Shown here one piece after another: positions 1 to 8,569 of a stretch of DNA of 22,263 nucleotides (position 1 is its first letter; each line of letters opens with the position of its first letter). Source of the DNA: Microbacterium sp. LWO12-1.2 (GTDB taxonomy: Bacteria; Actinomycetota; Actinomycetes; Actinomycetales; Microbacteriaceae). The DNA is taken from assembly GCF_040675875.1 (NCBI RefSeq), contig NZ_JBEGII010000004.1, positions 1-22,263 on the forward strand. Direction: 5' to 3'. A program made the position numbers and the translations under genes. The notes beneath the pieces were generated by a model. The model searched no databases. It was given only the letters and a program-made list of their open reading frames with translations, and was not told where the DNA came from.

Positions 1-1
1 T

Positions 2-127
2 GTTCCGGCTCCTGCCTCAGGCTTCCGGGAAGTCGATCCTGTCGAAGCGCAGTTCGCAGGCCTGCCGGTCGTCGAATCCGAGGGCGACGGCGACGAAGAC
101 GCCTGGGGCCTGACGGGTCGCGACTGA
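2..127 (+). CDS. ftsK: FtsK/SpoIIIE DNA translocase, C-terminal end only (partial)
   Basis: An open frame enters from the left edge and ends at the TGA at 125-127. The 41 visible codons are acidic and finish with DEDAWGLTGRD. This tail style, and its position directly upstream of pgsA and cinA, are typical of actinobacterial FtsK, the hexameric pump that clears chromosome ends from the closing septum. None of the motor domain or gamma domain is inside the window, so the call rests on the tail and gene order. The stop overlaps the pgsA start by one base (TGATG), which suggests translational coupling. Confidence 0.6.
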   Translation, partial: VPAPASGFREVDPVEAQFAGLPVVESEGDGDEDAWGLTGRD

Positions 128-720
128 TGGCGATTCCCCGGCAGCTGCCGAACGCGATCACGATCGCCCGCATCCCCCTTGCGGTCGTCTTCTTCGTCCT
201 GCTCCTTCTCGGCGGCACGTACGGCATCCCCGATCTCGCCCTTCGGTGGACGGCGGCGGTCCTCTTCATCGTCGCGATCTCGACCGACTGGGTCGACGGC
301 TACCTGGCGCGCAAGTACGACATCGTCAGCGACTTCGGCAAGCTGTGGGACCCGATCGCCGACAAGCTGCTCACCGGTGCCGGATTCATCGGCCTCGCGG
401 TGCTCGGCGAGCTCGGTGAGTTCGGCTGGTGGTTCGTCGTGATCATCCTCGTCCGGGAGTGGGGCATCACGATCCATCGCTTCATGGTGGCGAAACAGCA
501 CATCGTCGCCGCAGCGTGGATGGGCAAGCTCAAGACCGCGGTGCAGGGCGTCGCGCTGTCGTGGGCGCTGCTCCCGCTGCACGTGCTGATCGGCCTCGAC
601 ATCTGGGTTCTCATCACGGCGGTGCTGATGGCCGCCGTGCTGGTCCTGACGGTGGCCAGCGGTGTCGACTACATCGTCGCGCAGGTCCGCGGTGGTCGCC
701 AGGACCAGCAGACCTCATGA
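127..720 (+). CDS. pgsA: CDP-diacylglycerol--glycerol-3-phosphate 3-phosphatidyltransferase
   Basis: This 197-residue membrane enzyme makes phosphatidylglycerol phosphate from CDP-diacylglycerol and glycerol-3-phosphate, the committed step to phosphatidylglycerol and cardiolipin. The CDP-alcohol phosphotransferase signature D-x2-DG-x2-AR-x8-G-x3-D-x3-D is complete: D54, D57, G58, A61, R62, G71, D75 and D79. Hydrophobic segments lie around residues 17-30, 42-53, 85-97, 100-112, 135-155 and 157-180, as expected for a six-helix family member, and the length is normal. The ATG at 127 overlaps the preceding stop. The gene ends in ATGA (717-720), overlapping the cinA start, so ftsK, pgsA and cinA read as a coupled run. 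Confidence 0.95.
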   Translation: MAIPRQLPNAITIARIPLAVVFFVLLLLGGTYGIPDLALRWTAAVLFIVAISTDWVDGYLARKYDIVSDFGKLWDPIADKLLTGAGFIGLAVLGELGEFGWWFVVIILVREWGITIHRFMVAKQHIVAAAWMGKLKTAVQGVALSWALLPLHVLIGLDIWVLITAVLMAAVLVLTVASGVDYIVAQVRGGRQDQQTS

Positions 721-1204
721 CGACGGCGAACGCCGCTGCGCTTCTCGAGGTGCTGCGGGCGCGCGCGCTGAGTCTCGGCGTCGCCGAGTCCCTGACGGGT
801 GGCGCGATCGCGGCGGAGATCGTGTCCGTGCCCGGCGCTTCCGATGTCTTCCGCGGAGGCATCGTGGCCTACGCCACTCCGGTCAAGCACACGCTGCTCG
901 GGGTCGACGCCGAGCTGCTCGAGGAGCATGGACCGGTGCATCCCCAAGTGGCGCTGCAGATGGCTGACGGCGTGCGTCGTGCGCTCTCGGTCGCAGGGTT
1001 TCCGGCGGACGTCGGCATCGCGACCACCGGTATCGCCGGACCGGATTCGCCGGACGGTCAACCGGTGGGTACGGTGCACATCGGCGTCGTCGCTCCGGGA
1101 TCAAGATCTCCCGAATGTTCGTCTTCGAGGGGGACCGGGCGGCCGTTCGCCAGCAGTCGGTCGACGCCGCGCTCTCGTCCGCGTTGGCCGTGCTCCGGGA
1201 ATAG
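717..1204 (+). CDS. cinA: CinA-family C-terminal (nicotinamide-nucleotide amidase-like) protein, one frameshift
   Basis: CinA-like amidohydrolase domain without the N-terminal molybdopterin-binding half, the short form common in Actinobacteria. The known family activity is nicotinamide mononucleotide deamidation. Visible family segments are VAESLTGG (residues 21-28), VFRGGIVAYA and the TTGIAGPDSPDGQPVGTVHI loop. The ATG at 717 overlaps the pgsA stop. The frame is lost at 1097-1100. After that point the family-like tail (IKISRMFVFEGDRAAVRQQS, then SVDAALSSALAVLRE and TAG at 1202-1204) is read one base earlier. Adding one G to the GGG run at 1097-1099 restores a 162-residue protein of normal length. 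Without this, the frame runs on as unrelated sequence to 1373. A sequencing indel is likelier than true loss. Confidence 0.88.
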
Positions 1205-1318
1205 CAGTCATCGGATCGCTGTTGTCGATGGTGTGCGGCTCACACCACGTCCCTTGTCAAGGTCCTTCACAACGAAACCACAGCGAGAAACAGTAGATTT
1301 AATGGAGTCAGGTCGGGT

Positions 1319-1324
1319 TAGACT
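1319..1324 (+). promoter_or_regulatory. Candidate -10 element of clgR
   Basis: TAGACT matches the actinobacterial TANNNT -10 pattern and would start transcription near 1331, about 40 nt before the clgR ATG. It lies in the 168-bp gap between cinA and clgR. No convincing -35 is visible, so this is a pattern match only. Confidence 0.35.
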
Positions 1325-1372
1325 GGCGATCCCTCGGAGGATTCCGGGGATGGCGATGGAGAGGGGGTTCTG

Positions 1373-1681
1373 ATGATTCTTGTTCGACAGGAAATCGGCG
1401 ATGTGCTCAGGGACTTCCGCCTGCAGAAGGGCCGTACCCTTCGTCAGGTAGCGGGCAAAGCCTCGGTAGCACTCGGTTACCTCAGTGAGGTCGAGCGCGG
1501 GCAGAAAGAGGCGTCCAGCGAGATCCTCGCGTCCGTCGCCGATGCACTCGATGTGCCTATCTCGACGATCATGCGCGAAGTAGGCGATCGCATCTCGGTC
1601 CTTGAGGGAATCCAGGTCTTCCCGGACGTCGTCCCGGACGACCTCGTTGCATCGATCGAGCCGCAGCTCTCCCTCCACTGA
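1373..1681 (+). CDS. clgR: ClgR-type XRE-family transcriptional regulator
   Basis: A 102-residue HTH protein. The helix-turn-helix occupies about residues 9-64 and contains RTLRQVAGKASVALGYLSEV followed by ERGQKEASSEIL, the hallmark of ClgR, the actinobacterial activator of Clp protease and other proteostasis or DNA-repair genes. Its position between cinA and recA is the standard one. The ATG at 1373 gives the typical MILVRQEIGDVLRDFR beginning. Clp control is family knowledge; no clp gene is in this window. Confidence 0.9.
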   Translation: MILVRQEIGDVLRDFRLQKGRTLRQVAGKASVALGYLSEVERGQKEASSEILASVADALDVPISTIMREVGDRISVLEGIQVFPDVVPDDLVASIEPQLSLH

Positions 1682-1699
1682 GTCGACGCCGGAACCTCG

Positions 1700-1924
1700 A
1701 TGCGTCGCAGTGAGTTTCTTCGCGCCGTCGAAGGCGAGTTCTCGGGGCGCGCTTCGTCGTTGCTGAACGATCTGGTGCTCACCGCTCTCGGTGGCCGGAC
1801 GGCCCTGGAAGCGCTCGATCTGGGGCTGCCACCGCGTGACATCTGGCTCGCTCTTTGCGAGGAGATGGATGTGCCGCCGGAGCGCCGCTACGGCGCCGGC
1901 CGTCTGGAGCCGCGCAAGCGCTGA
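1700..1924 (+). CDS. DUF3046 family protein
   Basis: A 74-residue protein of unknown function. The pattern [20 protein letters not shown], then [15 protein letters not shown], then [20 protein letters not shown] matches DUF3046, a small actinobacterial family nearly always found just upstream of recA. It starts 18 bp after the clgR stop and is probably in the same transcript. No catalytic motif is visible. Confidence 0.88.
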   Translation: MRRSEFLRAVEGEFSGRASSLLNDLVLTALGGRTALEALDLGLPPRDIWLALCEEMDVPPERRYGAGRLEPRKR

Positions 1925-1982
1925 CTCGATCTCGTTCTGATCCATGCGTGCGGGCGACGACGTTCCGATTGCGGCGTGTCGT

Positions 1983-1996
1983 CGAATATCTGTTCG
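1983..1996 (+). promoter_or_regulatory. LexA (SOS) box upstream of recA
   Basis: CGAATATCTGTTCG is a 14-bp near-palindrome that differs from the actinobacterial SOS consensus CGAAC-N4-GTTCG at one position (T for C in the left half). It lies about 200 bp upstream of the recA ATG in the otherwise non-coding gap after DUF3046, the expected place for LexA repression of recA. Confidence 0.8.
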
Positions 1997-2067
1997 AAGC
2001 GGGCGTAGTCTTCTGCACAGATGGTTTCGAGACTTGTCTCTCCACAGTTCGCGGGTTCGCCGACACG

Positions 2068-2090
2068 ATGTCGGAGGCCCCTCCTACGGT
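2068..2090 (+). promoter_or_regulatory. RecA-NDp-type (LexA-independent, PafBC-dependent class) promoter of recA
   Basis: ATGTCGGAGG, a 7-bp spacer and TACGGT closely match the RecA-NDp consensus TTGTCRGTGG-N8-TAN3T known from mycobacteria, with the spacer one base short. The predicted start is near 2097, about 97 nt before the recA ATG. An exact inverted repeat, ATGGCTC-A-GAGCCAT, sits at 2097-2111 right at that start. The identification is by eye. Confidence 0.6.
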
Positions 2091-2193
2091 GAAGACATGG
2101 CTCAGAGCCATACGCCTTGTCGGAGAGTTCGTCCCAGCCGGGTCGGCCGCGACAGCCTACAGGCGGCACCACGCGAGCAGAAGGAAGCACATC

Positions 2194-3246
2194 ATGCCAT
2201 CACCCGCCGACCGCGAGAAGTCCCTGGAAACAGCCCTCGCTCAGATCGACCGGCAGTTCGGAAAGGGCTCGGTCATGCGGCTGGGCAGCGATGACCGCGC
2301 ACCCGTCGCCGTCATCCCCACCGGCTCCATCGCCCTCGACGTCGCCCTCGGAGTGGGCGGCCTTCCGCGTGGCCGCATCGTCGAGATCTACGGCCCTGAG
2401 TCGTCCGGTAAGACGACGCTCACGCTGCACGCGATCGCCAACGCGCAGCGCGCAGGCGGCATCGCCGCCTTCATCGACGCCGAGCACGCGCTCGACCCCG
2501 ACTACGCGGCGAAGCTCGGCGTCGACATCGATGCCCTTCTCGTCTCGCAGCCCGACACCGGAGAGCAGGCGCTCGAGATCGCCGACATGCTCGTGCGTTC
2601 CGGCGCCATCGACCTCATCGTCATCGACTCCGTGGCGGCGCTTGTGCCTCGTGCCGAGATCGAGGGTGAGATGGGCGACTCGCACGTGGGTCTGCAGGCT
2701 CGCCTCATGTCGCAGGCGCTGCGCAAGCTCACCGGTGGCCTGAACCAGACCAACACCACCATGATCTTCATCAACCAGCTGCGTGAGAAGATCGGCGTCT
2801 TCTTCGGATCGCCGGAGACGACTGCCGGCGGCAAGGCGCTGAAGTTCTACGCATCGGTGCGGCTCGACATCCGTCGTATCGAGACTCTGAAGGACGGCAC
2901 CGACGCTGTCGGAAACCGCACCAGGGTCAAGGTCGTGAAGAACAAGATGGCTCCGCCGTTCAAGCAGGCCGAGTTCGACATCCTGTACGGCATCGGCATT
3001 TCCCGTGAGGGAAGCCTGATCGACTTCGGCGTCGAGCACGGCATCGTGAAGAAGTCGGGCTCCTGGTACACATACGACGGCGACCAGCTCGGTCAGGGCA
3101 AGGAGAATGCGCGCACGTTCCTCCTCAAGAACCCTGACATCGCTCTGGCGATCGAGACTCAGATCAAGCAGAAGCTCGGTATCGGTGCGGCGGCGCCGGC
3201 GGCTGCTGCTGCGGCAGACGAGCTCGCAGAGCGTCGACCGGCCTGA
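2194..3246 (+). CDS. recA: Recombinase RecA
   Basis: RecA polymerises on single-stranded DNA, drives homologous pairing and stimulates LexA self-cleavage. The 350-residue product shows Walker A GPESSGKT (67-74), catalytic E97 in DAEHALD, Walker B LIVIDS (D145), the DNA-binding loop region [20 protein letters not shown] and an intact C-terminal domain. The ATG at 2194 is preceded by AAGGAAG at a good distance and gives the family start [20 protein letters not shown]. The frame is open further upstream (from 1855) but that part has no family similarity. The tail is Ala/Pro-rich. recX follows 2 bp after the stop. Two damage-responsive promoter motifs lie upstream. Confidence 0.98.
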   Translation: MPSPADREKSLETALAQIDRQFGKGSVMRLGSDDRAPVAVIPTGSIALDVALGVGGLPRGRIVEIYGPESSGKTTLTLHAIANAQRAGGIAAFIDAEHALDPDYAAKLGVDIDALLVSQPDTGEQALEIADMLVRSGAIDLIVIDSVAALVPRAEIEGEMGDSHVGLQARLMSQALRKLTGGLNQTNTTMIFINQLREKIGVFFGSPETTAGGKALKFYASVRLDIRRIETLKDGTDAVGNRTRVKVVKNKMAPPFKQAEFDILYGIGISREGSLIDFGVEHGIVKKSGSWYTYDGDQLGQGKENARTFLLKNPDIALAIETQIKQKLGIGAAAPAAAAAADELAERRPA

Positions 3247-3248
3247 TC

Positions 3249-4010
3249 ATGATCGGTGAGAACGGGGGCGAAGCGGGCGGAATCGTGGATCGTCTCGCCC
3301 CCGTCATTCCGCTCTTCGGCGCGAAGAGAGCGTCGGAGGCGTCTTCCGGAGGGCGAGACCAGGGCGCGCCGAGCGATCGGCATCCCGCTCGCGGCACCGC
3401 AGAGCGGCACACGGCTCCGCGTCTGCGGGCATTGCACCCACACGCGGATTCGGGAGAGGGAACATCCGACGCCGAGGGTGCGGAGAGTCAGACCCCTGAT
3501 CCTGAGGAGACCCGGAAGGTCGCCGAGGAGGCGCTGGTTCGAAAACTGCGCACCAGATCGCTCTCGGTCTCCGAGTCCCGAATTGTGCTGAAGGGATATT
3601 CGCTCGAGTCTTCGCAGATCGACGACGTGATCGACGACTTCTGCCGGCGCGGGTACCTGGATGATGCGATCCTCGCCGGACACCTCGTCATCTCCGGTGT
3701 CGAACGGAAAGGATTGGGGCGGGTGGCGCTGTCTCGAGCACTCGCGCAACGGGGCATCCCGCGCGACGTCATCGCAGCGGCGCTCGACGAGGTTCCAGAC
3801 GATGACGACGAACGCGCGTTGGACTTCGCCCGTACGAAGGCGCGGTCATTGTCGCGCCTCGATCATGACACCGCCCTTCGCCGGCTCGTCGGGCAGCTGT
3901 CCCGGCGGGGGTACAACGGCTCGGTCGCGATGAAGGCCGCACGCACCGCGCTGACCGAGGCGTCGTTCGGGCAGCCCTCCTCCGGTGTGCGGTTCGTGGA
4001 TTCGGACTGA
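3249..4010 (+). CDS. recX: Regulatory protein RecX
   Basis: RecX binds RecA filaments and limits their extension. The C-terminal ~160 residues carry the tandem three-helix repeats: [20 protein letters not shown], then [20 protein letters not shown], then [20 protein letters not shown] and [20 protein letters not shown]. The first ~90 residues are low-complexity and Arg/His/Pro/Gly-rich with no recognisable fold. Long N-terminal extensions occur in actinobacterial RecX, so the ATG at 3249 is plausible although later starts cannot be excluded. It begins 2 bp after recA, so co-transcription is near certain. Confidence 0.9.
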   Translation: MIGENGGEAGGIVDRLAPVIPLFGAKRASEASSGGRDQGAPSDRHPARGTAERHTAPRLRALHPHADSGEGTSDAEGAESQTPDPEETRKVAEEALVRKLRTRSLSVSESRIVLKGYSLESSQIDDVIDDFCRRGYLDDAILAGHLVISGVERKGLGRVALSRALAQRGIPRDVIAAALDEVPDDDDERALDFARTKARSLSRLDHDTALRRLVGQLSRRGYNGSVAMKAARTALTEASFGQPSSGVRFVDSD

Positions 4011-4077
4011 ACACCTTTCATTCAGTCGGCGCGCACGGAGCGGCATCGTTCGCAGGGCTTCTACGTCGGAGCGCTCG

Positions 4078-4083
4078 TACAAT
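4078..4083 (+). promoter_or_regulatory. Candidate -10 of miaB (leaderless-type)
   Basis: TACAAT lies 9 nt before the ATG at 4093 and 3 nt before the ATG at 4087, in the 76-bp gap after recX. With initiation about 7 nt downstream of the -10, the transcript would begin at or within a few nt of the start codon. Confidence 0.45.
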
Positions 4084-4092
4084 GGGATGACC

Positions 4093-5639
4093 ATGACTAT
4101 CCCGCGCAGCGAACCGACGATCATCAGCGCTTCGTCGGCGGCCATTGACGTCGACGGCCGACAGCGATCCTACGAAGTGCGCACCTTCGGGTGCCAGATG
4201 AACGTGCACGACTCGGAGCGGCTCTCCGGATCCCTGGAGAGCGCTGGGTACGTGCGCGCTGTCGACGGCGCCGAGGCCGATGTCGTCATCATCAACACCT
4301 GCGCGGTGCGCGACAACGCTGCGGGCAAGCTCTACGGCACTCTCGGGCACCTCGCGTCGGTCAAGCGTCGCAAAGATGGCATGCAGATCGCTGTGGGCGG
4401 CTGTCTGGCTCAGATGGACAAGCAGGCCGTGCTCGACAAGGCGCCATGGGTCGACGTCGTCTTCGGCACCCACAACATGGGTTCTCTTCCCGGCCTGCTC
4501 GAACGCGCGCGCCACAACGGTGAAGCCGAGCTCGAGATCCTGGAGTCGCTCGACGTCTTCCCGTCGACGCTGCCGACCAAGCGGGACTCGGCGCACAGTG
4601 GTTGGGTGTCGATCTCGGTCGGCTGCAACAACACCTGCACGTTCTGCATCGTGCCGAGCCTGCGTGGCAAGGAGAAGGACCGCCGCCCTGGCGACATCCT
4701 GAACGAGATCCGCCTCCTCGTCGACGACGGAGCGATCGAGGTCACCCTCCTCGGACAGAACGTCAACTCGTACGGCGTCGAGTTCGGTGACCGCCACGCA
4801 TTCGGAAAGCTCCTGCGTGCCGCCGGCGAGATCGACGGCCTGGAGCGCATCCGGTTCACGAGCCCGCATCCCGCGGCCTTCACCGACGACGTGATCGACG
4901 CAATGGCCGAGACCGAGGCCGTGATGCCGCAACTGCACATGCCGTTGCAATCGGGCAGCGACCGCATCCTGAAGGCGATGCGCCGCTCGTACCGCAGCGA
5001 GCGGTTCCTCGGCATCCTCGACCGCGTGCGCGAGCGCATCCCGCTGGCGTCGATCACCACCGATATCATCGTGGGCTTCCCCGGCGAGACGGACGAGGAC
5101 TTCGAAGACACCATGCGCGTCGTCGAACAGTCGCGGTTCTCCGGGCATTCACCTTCCAGTACTCCATTCGTGAGGGCACCCCCGCGGCGACGATGGAAGA
5201 TCAGGTGCCGAAGGAGATCGTCCAGGAACGTTACAACCGGCTCATCGCCCTGCAGGAGCGCATCTCACTCGAGGAGAACCAGAAGCAGGTCGGTCGCGAG
5301 GTCCGGGTGCTGGTGTCGACGGGCGAGGGCAAGAAGGACGCGGAGACGCACCGTCTCACCGGTCGGGCCGAGGACAACCGCCTCGTGCACTTCGAGGTGA
5401 CTCCGGGCTCCGACCTCCCTCGTCCCGGTGATGTCGTCACCGTGACGATCACCCACGCCGCGCCGTTCCACCTGCTTGCTGACGACCCGACCGGAAAGCC
5501 CCTGCAGATCCGCCGCACGCGCGGCGGCGACGCGTGGGATCGCTCGCAGTCCGAATCTTGCGCGGTTCCCGCCCCGTCCGGCGACGGAGCTCCCCGCGCG
5601 GTCGTGCTCGGACTGCCCACGCTCCGCATCGGTGTCTGA
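4093..5639 (+). CDS. miaB: tRNA-2-methylthio-N6-dimethylallyladenosine synthase MiaB, one frameshift
   Basis: Radical-SAM methylthiotransferase that converts i6A37 to ms2i6A37 in tRNA. The N-terminal cluster cysteines are C34 (FGCQMN), C70 (NTCAVR) and C104 (GGCLAQ). The radical-SAM CxxxCxxC is C178-C182-C185. A TRAM domain follows at the C-terminus ([15 protein letters not shown] to [11 protein letters not shown]). The ATG at 4087 is an alternative start adding two residues. At 5143-5146 the frame breaks: the family sequence continues as [20 protein letters not shown] one frame back. One extra G in the GGG at 5143-5145 joins both halves into about 515 residues, normal for the family. Uncorrected, the protein loses the TRAM domain. 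It is followed by miaA, which makes its i6A substrate. Confidence 0.93.
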
Positions 5640-5649
5640 TTCCACCTCG

Positions 5650-6594
5650 GTGACCAGCCCCGTCGAAGGGATCGGTTCGCCCGCCGACGGTCCGCGTCTC
5701 TGGGCGATCGTCGGTGCGACCGGAACAGGCAAGAGCGACCTTGCACTCGATCTCGCCGAGTCACTCAGAGCGAACGGCAATCCGGCCGAGGTCGTGAACG
5801 CCGATGCCATGCAGCTCTATCGCGGCATGGACATCGGCACGGCGAAGCTGGCACCGCAGGAGCGCCGAGGCATCCCGCATCATCTCTTCGACGTGCGCGA
5901 GGTCACCGAGGAGGCTGCCGTCGCCTGGTATCAGCCGCTCGCGCGGGCGGCGATCGCCGACATCCACGCTCGCGGCGGTGACGCGATCCTGGTGGGCGGC
6001 TCCGGACTGTACGTGTCCAGCGTGGTCTTCGACTTCCGCTTTCCCCCGCGTGACGCGGTGGTCCGGGCGCGACTGGAGAATGAGCTCGAGGAAGCCGGGA
6101 CAGCAGTGCTGCTGGAGCGGCTTCGCGTCCTCGATCCGGAGACGGCCGCGCGGATCGACCCGAAGAACGGGCGACGGATCATCCGCGCACTCGAAGTCAT
6201 CGAACAGGGGGCCCAGACCCATGGCGCTGCCCTTCCTGAGAAGCCGGTGGTGTGGCATCCGCGCACCCGACTGATCGGCCTCCGTGTCGATCGGGCGGAA
6301 CTCGTCGAGCGACTCGATGCACGGGTCGACCGTATGTGGGCGACGGGCCTCGTCGACGAGGTCGTCACCCTCCGCGAGCAGGGCCTCGAGCACGGCGTGA
6401 CCGCCAGTCGCGCCATCGGATACGCGCAGGCCCTCGGACAGCTCAACGAAACGATGAGCGAATCCGAGGCGATCGCGCAGACACAGTCGCTCACCCGCCG
6501 CTACGCGAGGCGCCAGGTGTCCTGGTTCAAGCGCTATCCCGACCTCGAGTGGCATGAGCATCCTGTCGATCCGGCAGGGCTGCTCGCGCGCTGA
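5650..6594 (+). CDS. miaA: tRNA dimethylallyltransferase MiaA
   Basis: Transfers a dimethylallyl group to A37 of UNN-reading tRNAs, giving the substrate of MiaB encoded just upstream. Walker A GATGTGKS is at residues 22-29. Family motifs [19 protein letters not shown], then [29 protein letters not shown] and [12 protein letters not shown] are all present, giving 314 residues. There is no ATG at the right place: GTG at 5650 fits the family N-terminus, and GTG at 5632, overlapping the miaB stop, is the alternative (six more residues). The tight junction indicates a miaB-miaA operon. Confidence 0.95.
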   Translation: MTSPVEGIGSPADGPRLWAIVGATGTGKSDLALDLAESLRANGNPAEVVNADAMQLYRGMDIGTAKLAPQERRGIPHHLFDVREVTEEAAVAWYQPLARAAIADIHARGGDAILVGGSGLYVSSVVFDFRFPPRDAVVRARLENELEEAGTAVLLERLRVLDPETAARIDPKNGRRIIRALEVIEQGAQTHGAALPEKPVVWHPRTRLIGLRVDRAELVERLDARVDRMWATGLVDEVVTLREQGLEHGVTASRAIGYAQALGQLNETMSESEAIAQTQSLTRRYARRQVSWFKRYPDLEWHEHPVDPAGLLAR

Positions 6595-6632
6595 TCCTGG
6601 CGGATGTCCGACGCCGGTGCGACGCTGGAGCC

Positions 6633-7163
6633 ATGACCACCTCCTACTACACCGCGTCCAGCCTCGACGGATTCATCGCGACCGCCGAGCACTCCCTCGA
6701 CTGGCTGCTGAAGCAGGACATCGACCAGAACGGACCGATGGCCTACGCCGAGTTCGAGAAGAGCATCGGAGCCTTGGCGATGGGGGCGTCCACCTACGAG
6801 TGGGTGCTTCGCCACACCGAAGGCGAGCCCTGGGGGTACGCGCAGCCGACCTGGGTGTTCACGCATCGTGAGTTGCCCGTTCCCGACGGCGCCGACGTCC
6901 GGTTCGTGCGTGGCGACGTCCGTGCGGTGCACGCCGAGATGTCTGCTGCGGCCGGTGAACGAGATCTCTGGGTCGTCGGTGGGGGAGAGCTGGTCGGCCA
7001 GTTCTCCGATGCGAGATTGATCGATGAGATCTGGGTGCAGTACGCCCCGGTGACGCTGGGATCAGGTGCGCCGTTGCTTCCTCGAACACTCGACCTCGAG
7101 CTTCTGGAAGTGGCACGCAACCGCAACTTCATGTGCGGGAGATACCGGGTCGTCCGCGACTGA
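6633..7163 (+). CDS. Dihydrofolate reductase / RibD C-terminal domain family protein
   Basis: A 176-residue single-domain protein of the RibD-C/DHFR-like fold: N-terminal YYTASSLDGFIA, GALAMGASTYEWVL in the NADPH-binding region, DLWVVGGGELVGQF and a C-terminal APVTLGSGAPLLP. These match the stand-alone reductase-like proteins common in Actinobacteria, whose substrates are mostly unknown. It is not a biosynthetic FolA. The ATG at 6633 has only a weak upstream signal. It starts about 40 bp after miaA and may be co-transcribed. Confidence 0.85.
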   Translation: MTTSYYTASSLDGFIATAEHSLDWLLKQDIDQNGPMAYAEFEKSIGALAMGASTYEWVLRHTEGEPWGYAQPTWVFTHRELPVPDGADVRFVRGDVRAVHAEMSAAAGERDLWVVGGGELVGQFSDARLIDEIWVQYAPVTLGSGAPLLPRTLDLELLEVARNRNFMCGRYRVVRD

Positions 7164-7182
7164 AGGGTGCGCGAAGCGCCTC

Positions 7183-7188
7183 TAGACT
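7183..7188 (+). promoter_or_regulatory. Candidate -10 of the GNAT gene at 7228
   Basis: TAGACT (TANNNT class) lies 39 nt before the ATG at 7228, leaving a leader of about 33 nt that carries a GGGAAGG ribosome-binding site. Confidence 0.4.
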
Positions 7189-7227
7189 CGGATGCGCCGG
7201 ATCCGAGGCCCGGCGGGAAGGTCCACG

Positions 7228-7674
7228 ATGAACTGGCGGATTCGCGCATTCCAACCGCAGGACACAGAGGGCGTGGTCTCGCTGTGGGAAGAAGCGGGCC
7301 TCACCCGCCCGTGGAATGATCCTCGCCTCGACATCGAGCGCAAGATGTCTGTGCAGCCCGAGCTCTTTCTCGTCGCCGGCATTGCGGCGCTGGAGAGCGC
7401 GGATGCCGAGCGCATCATCGGAACGGTGATGGCGGGTTATGACGGTCATCGCGGCTGGCTGTACTACCTCGCCACCGCGGATGCTCATCGCGGGCAGGGG
7501 ATCGCACGAAGGCTCGTCGCGGAGGCGGAACGGCTTCTTCTTGCCATGGGCTGCCCGAAGGTGCAGTTGATGGTCCGGGGCGGCAACGACGAGGTGCTGG
7601 GGTTCTACGATCGGCTCGGGTACGAGCGGTTCACCGTGTCCAACACCGGCAAGCGGCTGATCGCTGACGCATAG
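7228..7674 (+). CDS. GNAT-family acetyltransferase (YpeA-like)
   Basis: A 148-residue acetyltransferase. The acetyl-CoA pyrophosphate-binding motif A is AHRGQGIARRLVAEAERLL, followed by the core strand VQLMVRGGNDEVLGFYDRLG and YERFTVSNTGKRL. The short early motif VVSLWEEAGLTRPWNDP resembles the YpeA/RimI-like subgroup. The ATG at 7228 is preceded by GGGAAGG at proper spacing; an upstream in-frame start at 7192 would add residues that do not look like the family. The substrate cannot be inferred. Confidence 0.85.
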   Translation: MNWRIRAFQPQDTEGVVSLWEEAGLTRPWNDPRLDIERKMSVQPELFLVAGIAALESADAERIIGTVMAGYDGHRGWLYYLATADAHRGQGIARRLVAEAERLLLAMGCPKVQLMVRGGNDEVLGFYDRLGYERFTVSNTGKRLIADA

Positions 7675-7684
7675 ACGCGAACTC

Positions 7685-7690
7685 TAGACT
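7685..7690 (+). promoter_or_regulatory. Candidate -10 of dapF (leaderless-type)
   Basis: TAGACT lies exactly 6 nt before the dapF ATG at 7697, so the transcript would start at the A of the start codon. No Shine-Dalgarno sequence is seen. Confidence 0.5.
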
Positions 7691-7696
7691 GGGCGC

Positions 7697-8569
7697 ATGG
7701 TCGCATTCACCAAAGGACACGGCACGGGCAACGATTTCGTGATCATCGCCGACCCCGACGGGGAGCTCGACCTCACCGCCGAGCAAGTGGCGGTGCTCTG
7801 CGATCGGAATTTCGGGATCGGTGCCGACGGCGTTCTTCGGGTGGTCCGTTCTTCGGCGATCGACGTCGGCGCTGCCGCTCTCGCCGAGGAGCCGGATGCC
7901 GAATGGTTCATGGACTATCGCAACGCGGACGGATCCATTGCGGAGATGTGCGGCAACGGCATCCGCGTGTTCGCGCATTACCTGGTGCGATCGGGCCTCG
8001 CCTCGATCGAGCCCGGTTCGACGCTCCCGATCGGCACCCGTGCAGGTGTGCGTGACGTCACCCGCAGCGAAACCGGTTATCAGGTGGATCTCGGTCGCTG
8101 GCGACTCTCCGGTGACGATCCGCTCGTGAACGTGGAGGGCCTCGCTGTCACCCGACCGGGACTCGGGATCGACGTCGGCAACCCGCATGTCGTCGTCGCG
8201 ATCGCTTCTGATCAGGAGCTCGCCACCCTCGAACTGCACCGCGCGCCCGTGCTGGAGCCCGCGCCGCCGGCGGGAGCGAATGTCGAGTTCGTGGTGCCAG
8301 GCGAACCGCTGGTCCGCGACGGCATCGGGCACGTGCGGATGCGCGTCTTCGAGCGCGGCGTCGGCGAGACCCAGAGCTGCGGTACCGGGGTCGCGGCCAC
8401 CGCCCTGGCCGTCAGGTACTGGGCGGGGGAGCAGGCGCCCGACAGTTGGCGTGTGGAGGTCCCAGGCGGGACCCTGGGTGTGCGGATGTTCGCAGCCGAG
8501 GACGGAGAGCACGTCGCGCTCTCCGGACCCGCCCAGCTCGTGTTCCGAGGAGAGATCGACCTGATCTGA
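7697..8569 (+). CDS. dapF: Diaminopimelate epimerase
   Basis: Interconverts LL- and meso-diaminopimelate for lysine and peptidoglycan synthesis. Both catalytic cysteines are in their family motifs: C85 in MCGNGIR and C228 in [10 protein letters not shown]. The N-terminus [12 protein letters not shown] and GIGADGVLR are diagnostic. At 290 residues the length is normal. The TGA at 8567-8569 overlaps the ATG of the next gene (TGATG), so the HAD gene is translationally coupled. The start is set by family alignment and by the -10 just upstream. Confidence 0.97.
   Translation: MVAFTKGHGTGNDFVIIADPDGELDLTAEQVAVLCDRNFGIGADGVLRVVRSSAIDVGAAALAEEPDAEWFMDYRNADGSIAEMCGNGIRVFAHYLVRSGLASIEPGSTLPIGTRAGVRDVTRSETGYQVDLGRWRLSGDDPLVNVEGLAVTRPGLGIDVGNPHVVVAIASDQELATLELHRAPVLEPAPPAGANVEFVVPGEPLVRDGIGHVRMRVFERGVGETQSCGTGVAATALAVRYWAGEQAPDSWRVEVPGGTLGVRMFAAEDGEHVALSGPAQLVFRGEIDLI

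Noticed and set aside
1098..1373. Continuation of the cinA frame as a longer protein to 1373
   Set aside because: Sequence after 1098 has no family similarity, while the shifted frame carries the expected CinA C-terminus and stop; treated as an indel.
2097..2294. Small leaderless ORF starting at the ATG at 2097
   Set aside because: The frame runs into recA in another frame with no ribosome-binding site and no protein-like composition; the ATG is part of the palindrome at the recA transcript start.
2200..3039. Long minus-strand frame opposite recA
   Set aside because: High-GC codon bias commonly opens antisense frames; composition is Asp/Glu/Arg/Val-rich shadow sequence with no motif.
5143..5146. 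Programmed -1/+1 frameshift in miaB
   Set aside because: No slippery heptamer with downstream structure was seen, no such control is known for miaB, and similar one-base lesions in G/C runs occur in six other genes here.
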